Positions 15,040 to 19,344 of a stretch of DNA of 19,344 nt are shown here, one piece after another. Below the pieces are notes generated by a model. The model worked only from the letters and a program-made list of their open reading frames with translations. It had not been told where the DNA came from and did not search any database. A program made the translations under genes and the position numbers. Source of the DNA: a bacterium (GTDB lineage Bacteria > Hydrothermota > UBA3073 > JACQXS01 > JAUWAR01); contig JAUWAR010000008.1 of NCBI GenBank assembly GCA_030601965.1, forward strand, positions 1 through 19,344. The letters are read 5' to 3'. Position 1 is the stretch's first letter. Each line of letters starts with the position of its first letter.

Positions 15040-16151
15040 AAGACACCATCGCATACTTTTGTAAATCCTATTTGCCTCTTTCTCAAACATTTATATATGA
15101 TGCGTTGAGAAGCACAGACAAATTTAATGTCCTTATCCTCACTGGTAAAATAGCAAATCTATCCTCTTTCCCCTATCCCAGGGATAAAATCTTCGTAAAA
15201 ACACCCTTTTTTCCACAAAGATACTTCAGGAAAGTTCTCACTGCACATTCCGTGAAACTTGTTCATGCCCATTGGGGTAGATATGGGATTTTACTCCTTC
15301 CTTTGTGTCAGAGACTTAAATTACCGCTCATAACCTCATTTTATGGTATTGATGTATCACGACATGCCAGACACCGTTTTTATCTATATAGATTAAGGCA
15401 ACTTTTTGACCAGGGAAGTGCATTCATTGTCCTTTCCAATAAGATGAAACAGGATATTCTCAATTTAGGGTGTCCAGAGAAAAAGATATTTGTCCATTAT
15501 CAAGGAGTTGATATTAACACTTTTTCCTTTTCAAAGCGTCCTCACCTGCCCGACAGCCTGCAGGCGGGAAAGCAGAGGTTTGATATATTACTCCACGGAA
15601 GGTTTGTAGAAAAAAAAGGATTAGATTACGGAATAAGGGCTTTTAAGATAATAGCAGATAAGTATCCACAAGCCTTTCTCACCATTATAGGCGATGGTGA
15701 GTTAAGAAAGAAATTACAGTATCTGGTGAAATCTATTGGTCTCCAGGATAGGGTTACCTTTCTGGGATTTAGACCCCATTCCGAGATACCAGCAATATTA
15801 AAAACAATGGATATCCTTTTATCTCCCAATGTTACATCTCACAATGGGGATAAAGAAGGCATACCAACCACCATAAAAGAGGCAATGGCTACGGGATTAC
15901 CAGTTGTCTCTACCTACCATTCAGGGATACCGGAATTGGTGCTTGATGGCAAAACTGGTTTTCTGGTTCCCGAGAGGGACATTGATGCACTGGCAGAGAA
16001 ATTAGAGAACCTTATAACAGACCAACAATTAAGAGAGGAATTTGGTAAAAATGGGGCAGAGGTTATCAAAGGACATTCTGATTTGTTTAAGCAAGCAAGG
16101 AAACTGGAGGATATTTACCAGTTAATAGTTAAATCAAATATCAAAAATTAA
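15036..16151 (+). CDS. GT4-family glycosyltransferase
   Basis: A 371-residue GT-B enzyme that probably adds a sugar from a nucleotide-sugar donor to a cell-surface glycan on the cytoplasmic side. The N-terminal acceptor domain contains LVHAHWGRYG (about residue 80) and FYGIDVS. The C-terminal donor domain contains LHGRFVEKKGLDYGI (about 187) and the EX7E motif within EGIPTTIKEAMATGLPVVS (about 272), typical of GT4. The start is TTG at 15036, whose bases overlap the ligase TGA; downstream residues MKDTIAYFCKSYLPLSQTFI fit the family start. A GC-rich palindromic insert at 15545-15568 encodes LPDSLQAG between the two domains. The C-terminal KSNIKN comes from the AT-rich arm of the next repeat. 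It is last in the four-gene run. Confidence 0.9.
   Translation: MKDTIAYFCKSYLPLSQTFIYDALRSTDKFNVLILTGKIANLSSFPYPRDKIFVKTPFFPQRYFRKVLTAHSVKLVHAHWGRYGILLLPLCQRLKLPLITSFYGIDVSRHARHRFYLYRLRQLFDQGSAFIVLSNKMKQDILNLGCPEKKIFVHYQGVDINTFSFSKRPHLPDSLQAGKQRFDILLHGRFVEKKGLDYGIRAFKIIADKYPQAFLTIIGDGELRKKLQYLVKSIGLQDRVTFLGFRPHSEIPAILKTMDILLSPNVTSHNGDKEGIPTTIKEAMATGLPVVSTYHSGIPELVLDGKTGFLVPERDIDALAEKLENLITDQQLREEFGKNGAEVIKGHSDLFKQARKLEDIYQLIVKSNIKN
15545..15568. repeat. GC-rich palindromic repeat in frame in the GT4 gene
   Basis: It is built around the palindrome GCCTGCAGGC with CCTGCCCG before and GGG after. At 24 bases it equals eight codons, encoding LPDSLQAG-like residues in the linker between the two GT-B domains. 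Its high GC contrasts strongly with the surrounding AT-rich gene. Confidence 0.7.
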
Positions 16152-16312
16152 GTATCAAATATACATATTAAAATGCAAAATTATTCTTATTGTTGGAGTT
16201 AATCCGTAAGGATTTTATTTTATAAAAGGCTAACGCCTTAATTCCTTTCAACATTTTAAATTTTGATTTGTAATTTTGCATTTTGCGTTTTGATTTTTGA
16301 TTTTCTTAATCC
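16133..16312. repeat. AT-rich framed palindromic repeat, copy 2
   Basis: The core 16192-16252 matches 474-534 almost base for base (GGAGTTAATCCGTAAGG, later AAAGGCTAACGCC). It again has the AT-rich arms ACATATTAAAATGCAAA and GATTTGTAATTTTGCA. It lies between convergent GT4 and GT2 genes and encodes the last residues of both: KSNIKN of GT4 and SKIKTQNAKLQIKI of the GT2. It may double as a bidirectional terminator. Confidence 0.88.
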
Positions 16313-17230
16313 CTTTGCTCTGTAGTGGTATTTCATAATCTCCTTACAAACAGGGGTGATGAAAAATAAAGGGGAATCTATATTATCTACAAGAAACTTA
16401 ATAGCAGACGCCTTTTCTGCCCATTTATCGGTTTGAAAAACCCTGGATATCCAGAATACCTGCTTTGTCTTAATGGTAGAACTCCGATTTATCGGAGTTC
16501 TACCATATTTATCTGCAAAATAGACAATATTCCTTGACCATTCGTATCTTCTCTGAAAACAATGTCTGAATTTCTCTGCATCAGGATACCCATCCACATG
16601 ATAAGCCCTGCATTTCCTCCATTTATATACTGTTCTTAACCCTATATTTTTTAGTCTCCTACCTAAGTCTGTATCCTCGTATCCCATAGTGATGCCAAAT
16701 TTCTCATCCATTAAACCTACTTTTATCAGCCACTTTTTCTGCACCGAAACATTCTGGGTAACCAATCCTCCAAACGACAAACCATCAATCTTCAAGGAAA
16801 ACTTACCCATATCTTTTGGAGCGAAAATATGCCTCACCAAACCCTGAACTATCAACTTATCAGATGCATGTCCTTCAATATGGTCTTTTACAAAATTTCT
16901 ATCTACAAGCACATCTGAATCAACAAATATTATAATCTCTCCCTTTGCTTCTCTTATACCAATATTTCTCACAACAGCCTGCCCTTGTTGTCTCTCATTT
17001 CTGATGTATTTGAGTTTTGAGGAGTTAAGGCGTGAGCCTTTTATAAAATCCTTACGGATTAACTCCAACGATTTGAGTTTTGCAATTAACTGGTGTGTTT
17101 CATCTGTAGAGCCATCATCTACTACAATTACTTCATAATCTGTGGTAGTCTGATTAAGTATATATTTAAGGCAATAGCCTAAGATATATGCCCTGTTATA
17201 AGTTGGAATGATAACCGAAGCCTTCATCAT
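16256..17230 (-). CDS. GT2-family glycosyltransferase (paralogue 1)
   Basis: A 324-residue GT-A enzyme. It opens with KASVIIPTYNRAYIL and EVIVVDDGSTDE, the nucleotide-sugar fold, and has the metal-binding FVDSDVLVD (about residue 107) and the later MGYEDTDLGRRL acceptor-side motif. It probably adds a sugar to a surface glycan. It is a clear tandem paralogue of the gene at 17284-18201. Relative to that paralogue it carries a 16-residue insert SLELIRKDFIKGSRLN (residues 54-69), encoded by the dispersed palindrome, and a three-residue-longer stretch at RTPINRSST encoded by another palindrome (16473-16506). Its last 15 residues come from the AT-rich repeat arm. The start may be either of two adjacent ATGs; only repeat sequence, with no Shine-Dalgarno, precedes them. 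Confidence 0.9.
   Translation of the reverse strand: MMKASVIIPTYNRAYILGYCLKYILNQTTTDYEVIVVDDGSTDETHQLIAKLKSLELIRKDFIKGSRLNSSKLKYIRNERQQGQAVVRNIGIREAKGEIIIFVDSDVLVDRNFVKDHIEGHASDKLIVQGLVRHIFAPKDMGKFSLKIDGLSFGGLVTQNVSVQKKWLIKVGLMDEKFGITMGYEDTDLGRRLKNIGLRTVYKWRKCRAYHVDGYPDAEKFRHCFQRRYEWSRNIVYFADKYGRTPINRSSTIKTKQVFWISRVFQTDKWAEKASAIKFLVDNIDSPLFFITPVCKEIMKYHYRAKGLRKSKIKTQNAKLQIKI
16473..16506. repeat. Near-perfect 34-base palindrome in the GT2 gene
   Basis: Two 16-base arms, ATGGTAGAACTCCGAT and ATCGGAGTTCTACCAT, pair perfectly around TT. The centre CCGATTTATCGG is the same as in the hairpins at 9216-9233 and 9613-9630, while the outer stem differs but stays paired. It encodes GRTPINRSST in frame. 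Confidence 0.9.
17008..17082. repeat. Dispersed palindrome, inverted copy 3, inserted in the GT2 coding sequence
   Basis: The core 17021-17069 is the reverse complement of the cores at 474 and 16192, minus five bases and with one base change in a loop. A 12-base direct repeat, ATTTGAGTTTTG, flanks it at 17008-17019 and 17071-17082, like a target-site duplication or insertion into a GAGTTTT tandem tract. The paralogous gene has only the GAGTTTT tract at this site. Confidence 0.9.
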
Positions 17231-17297
17231 TAGTAAGTAGTAGGCAGTATGCAGCAGGTGGTTTTCTGCTTACTCATTACTTCTTACTGCTTACTTG
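17229..17297. repeat. Imperfect inverted repeat between the two GT2 genes
   Basis: A left arm with AGTAAGTAGTAGGCAGTA and a right arm with TTACTGCTTACTTGC and internal duplications can fold back on each other imperfectly. It fills the 53-base gap, codes for the final SKQ and stop of the upstream gene, and directly precedes the ATG of the downstream one. Confidence 0.6.
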
Positions 17298-18201
17298 CTT
17301 CTCTAATTCCCTTTGCCCTATAATGATACCTCATTATACCTTTCAATATAGGGAAAATAAAAATCAAGGGGCTATCTCTACTCTGTTCCAAGAATTTAAT
17401 TGTCTTTGTTTGTTCCACCCATTTCTCTGTCTCAAGTAAATTGGAAATTAACACTGCTTTCTTTGTATGGGCATATCTCTCGGCAATTTTTCCGTATTTC
17501 TGGACAAAGAAATAAGCACTGCTCCCCTGACTCATACACTTAATAAAGAATTTTTCCAGATTCTCAATTTTGGCAGGACCATCTATATGATATGCCCGAC
17601 ATTTTCTAATACCATATACCCACTTGAGTTTTAGTCCCTTTAATTTTAAGCCCATCTCAACATCTTTATAACCCATCAAATCACCAAACTCACTAAACCC
17701 TCCTGCCTTTTCAAGCCACTCTTTACGCACCGAGACATTTTGAGTAATAAAAGTCCGTAAACAGAGTGCATTTGGGAAGAAACATCTGAAATTCGCTGAA
17801 TTTATACTTCTTGTATGATGTACCATTCCCTGCAAAACAAGATTCTTATTGGTCTTATGGATTCGTAAATGGTCTTCTATAAATCTATGATGAACAAGGA
17901 CATCAGAATCAATAAAGATAATCAAATCCCCTTTTGCTTTTTTTATTCCAATATTCCGAGCAACATAAGGACCACTTTGTTTGTCTAATTTGATATGTTT
18001 GAGTTTTGAGTTTTGAGTTTTGAGTTTTGAGATTAACTCTGGGGTTTCATCTGTTGAGGCATCATCTACTACTATTACTTCATATCGGGACTGGAAAGTC
18101 CCTCCTACAATGTCATTTACTGTTTGATTGAGGATATGTTTAAGACAATATCTAAGGATATATGCCCTGTTATAAGTTGGTATAATCACAGAAGCCTTCA
18201 T
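17284..18201 (-). CDS. GT2-family glycosyltransferase (paralogue 2)
   Basis: A 305-residue GT-A enzyme, upstream tandem paralogue of the GT2 at 16256-17230. It has KASVIIPTYNRAYIL, EVIVVDDASTDE, the DXD-type FIDSDVLVH (about residue 97) and MGYKDVEMGLKL (about 184). Compared with its paralogue it holds a nine-residue insert, IVGGTFQSR (residues 31-39), between the conserved LNQT and YEVIVVDD. The insert is encoded by a REP-like hairpin and lies in the loop between the first helix and second strand of the fold, near the nucleotide-sugar site, so its effect on activity is uncertain. A fourfold 7-base tract encodes KLKTQNSKLK near residues 57-67. No Shine-Dalgarno is visible before the ATG. Confidence 0.9.
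   Translation of the reverse strand: MKASVIIPTYNRAYILRYCLKHILNQTVNDIVGGTFQSRYEVIVVDDASTDETPELISKLKTQNSKLKHIKLDKQSGPYVARNIGIKKAKGDLIIFIDSDVLVHHRFIEDHLRIHKTNKNLVLQGMVHHTRSINSANFRCFFPNALCLRTFITQNVSVRKEWLEKAGGFSEFGDLMGYKDVEMGLKLKGLKLKWVYGIRKCRAYHIDGPAKIENLEKFFIKCMSQGSSAYFFVQKYGKIAERYAHTKKAVLISNLLETEKWVEQTKTIKFLEQSRDSPLIFIFPILKGIMRYHYRAKGIREASKQ
18001..18031. repeat. 7-base tandem repeat in the GT2 gene
   Basis: GAGTTTT occurs four times in a row, plus a partial unit. It encodes low-complexity TQNSKLK-type residues. The unit is not a multiple of three, so slippage would frameshift the gene at about codon 60. Confidence 0.85.
18086..18109. repeat. REP-like half element inserted in frame in the GT2 gene
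   Basis: The hairpin GGGACT/AGTCCC around GGAA is followed by TCCTACA. It is the exact reverse complement of 14977-15000 in the ligase gene. With three neighbouring bases it accounts for the nine extra codons of this GT2 relative to its paralogue. Confidence 0.92.
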
Positions 18202-18202
18202 C

Positions 18203-18383
18203 TTAAGATTAAATATTAAAAATCAAATATCAAAATTACATATTAAAATGCAAATATATAATGACGGAATTGTAGGAGCAACCTCCTGGTTGCGATTTAT
18301 ATTATCGCAGATAGAATCTGCTCCTACATAAGTTTCTTTTTGATTTGTAATTTTGCATTTTGCATTTTAATTTTTGATTTTCT
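18203..18383. repeat. Nested repeat: AT-rich frame around a REPIN
   Basis: The outer arms ATTACATATTAAAATGCAAA and GATTTGTAATTTTGCA are those of the repeats at 440 and 16133, but the core is different. The core, 18271-18328, is a REPIN-like unit with ends TGTAGGAGCA/TGCTCCTACA, hairpin GCAACC/GGTTGC around TCCT, and a second hairpin GCAGAT/ATCTGC. It fills most of the gap between the GltD-like and GT2 genes on the minus strand; no promoter was recognised. Confidence 0.88.
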
Positions 18384-18392
18384 TATATGGGA

Positions 18393-19344
18393 TTACCACT
18401 TTCCTGTTTGAAGATACTTATGCATATTTCTGGCGGCTATTCTCCCAGCACCCATTGCAAGTATGACAGTCGCTGCACCTGTTGAAATATCGCCCCCTGC
18501 CCATACTCTTTTTTTAGAGGTCTTTCCCGTAGCCTCATCAGTTACGATGTTGCCATGCTTGCCTGTTTCTAATCCAGGAGTTGTGGAAGGAATAAGTGGA
18601 TTTGGTGAGTTCCCTATTGCTACTACCACTACATCTACCGGACTCCTGAAATTAGAACCCTCTATGGGAATTGGACGCCTTCTCCCGGATTTATCTGGCT
18701 CTCCAAGCTTCATACGAATGCATTCCATCTCACGCACCCATCCCGCTTTATCCGCATGATATGCAACAGGGTTAGTTAAAAAATGAAACTCAACTCCCTC
18801 TTCCTCTGCATGTTCTATCTCTTCGTTCCTTGCCGGCATCTCCTTTTTAGACCTTCTGTATATTATCATTGAGTGTTCCGCACCCAGTCTAAGTGCTATC
18901 CTTGCTGAATCCATAGCAACATTTCCTCCTCCAATTACTGCTACTCTTTTACCTTTAACGATAGGAGTGTCATACTCTGGAAATAGATAAGCCTTCATAA
19001 GGTTTGAGCGAGTTAAATACTCATTTGCCGAATAGACACCATTATAGTTCTCTCCAGGAATATTCATAAACCACGGAAGTCCTGCACCAGTTCCAATAAA
19101 AACAGCATCAAACTCGGTTAGAAACTCATCAATGGTTTTCAATTTCCCTACTACATAAGAGGTAACAAGGTCTGCACCAAGAGACTTTATATATTCTACT
19201 TCCCGTTCCACTATAAATTTCGGTAATCTAAATTCTGGAATTCCATACATAAGCACCCCACCAGGTTTATGAAGTGCTTCAAATATTGTAACACTGTGTT
19301 CCAGTTTAACAAGGTCTCCTGCCACAGTGAGACCTGCGGGTCCT
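18393..19344 (-). CDS. NAD(P)H-dependent glutamate synthase small subunit-like flavoprotein, 5'-partial
   Basis: The C-terminal ~316 residues of a GltD/GltA/NfnB-family FAD and NAD(P)H oxidoreductase; the frame is open to the window edge (GPAGLTVAGDL is visible, part of the FAD-binding GxGxxG region), so the GTG at 19325 is not a real start. Family hallmarks are YGIPEFRLPK (about 25 residues in), the NAD(P)H-binding VIGGGNVAMDSARIALRLGA, IIYRRSKKEMPARNEEI, and the closing AGGDISTGAATVILAMGAG that contacts FAD. Such proteins feed electrons to glutamate synthase, or form the NfnB half of the ferredoxin:NADP transhydrogenase with NfnA. The deciding neighbour lies outside the window. No palindromic insertion is seen in the visible part. 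Confidence 0.9.
   Translation of the reverse strand, partial: GPAGLTVAGDLVKLEHSVTIFEALHKPGGVLMYGIPEFRLPKFIVEREVEYIKSLGADLVTSYVVGKLKTIDEFLTEFDAVFIGTGAGLPWFMNIPGENYNGVYSANEYLTRSNLMKAYLFPEYDTPIVKGKRVAVIGGGNVAMDSARIALRLGAEHSMIIYRRSKKEMPARNEEIEHAEEEGVEFHFLTNPVAYHADKAGWVREMECIRMKLGEPDKSGRRRPIPIEGSNFRSPVDVVVVAIGNSPNPLIPSTTPGLETGKHGNIVTDEATGKTSKKRVWAGGDISTGAATVILAMGAGRIAARNMHKYLQTGKW

Overview
The window looks like a low-GC (roughly 35-40%), didermic, probably anaerobic bacterium from an uncultured lineage. It has an Rnf electron-transport subunit, an MsbA-type lipid flippase with an O-antigen ligase and glycosyltransferases, which imply an outer membrane with LPS-like glycans, and a large secreted beta-helix protein with a type IX/FlgD-like C-terminal tail. 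A candidate phylum such as Omnitrophota or Desantisbacteria would fit. This placement is inferred from gene content and repeat style only; no rRNA or other phylogenetic marker was tested.

Layout. 1-434: 3' part of rnfA (+). 580-3251: two overlapping minus-strand genes, a CapD/FlaA1-type nucleotide-sugar dehydratase followed by an M50 site-2 protease. 3442-7758: a 1438-residue secreted surface protein (-) with a strong hairpin terminator behind it. 8083-8448: a small PaREP1/DUF5618 (HEPN-like) gene (-). 8566-9129: efp (+). 9133-9643: a small GIY-YIG nuclease gene bracketed by two copies of a complex palindromic repeat. 9649-16151: four plus-strand genes overlapping by 1, 11 and 4 bases (radical SAM protein, MsbA-like ABC transporter, O-antigen ligase, GT4 glycosyltransferase). 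16256-18201: two tandem paralogous GT2 glycosyltransferases (-). 18393-19344: 5'-truncated glutamate-synthase-small-subunit-like flavoprotein (-). No gene-free stretch exceeds about 240 bases. No tRNA, rRNA, CRISPR array or transposase was seen.

How the genes may work together. The dehydratase, flippase, ligase and three glycosyltransferases form a cell-surface glycan set, read from both strands. The large beta-helix protein is probably displayed on the same surface. Rnf and the GltD/NfnB-like flavoprotein at the two ends fit ferredoxin/NAD(P)H metabolism, but both clusters run off the window.

The most striking property is the density of short palindromic repeats, at least five families. They fill the intergenic gaps, touch start and stop codons, and are inserted in frame within coding sequences of the dehydratase, the radical SAM protein, the ABC transporter, the GT4 and both GT2 enzymes; they also form the C-terminal tails of the ligase and glycosyltransferases. 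Comparing the two GT2 paralogues shows a clean 9-codon and a clean 16-codon insertion. One family has REP/REPIN architecture (GTAG or GTGG head, hairpin, often paired head to head), and its stems change sequence between copies while staying complementary. Another family brackets the GIY-YIG gene and recurs, translated, inside the radical SAM gene. This resembles the protein-coding palindromic elements of Rickettsia combined with REP biology, with a GIY-YIG nuclease as a candidate mobiliser.
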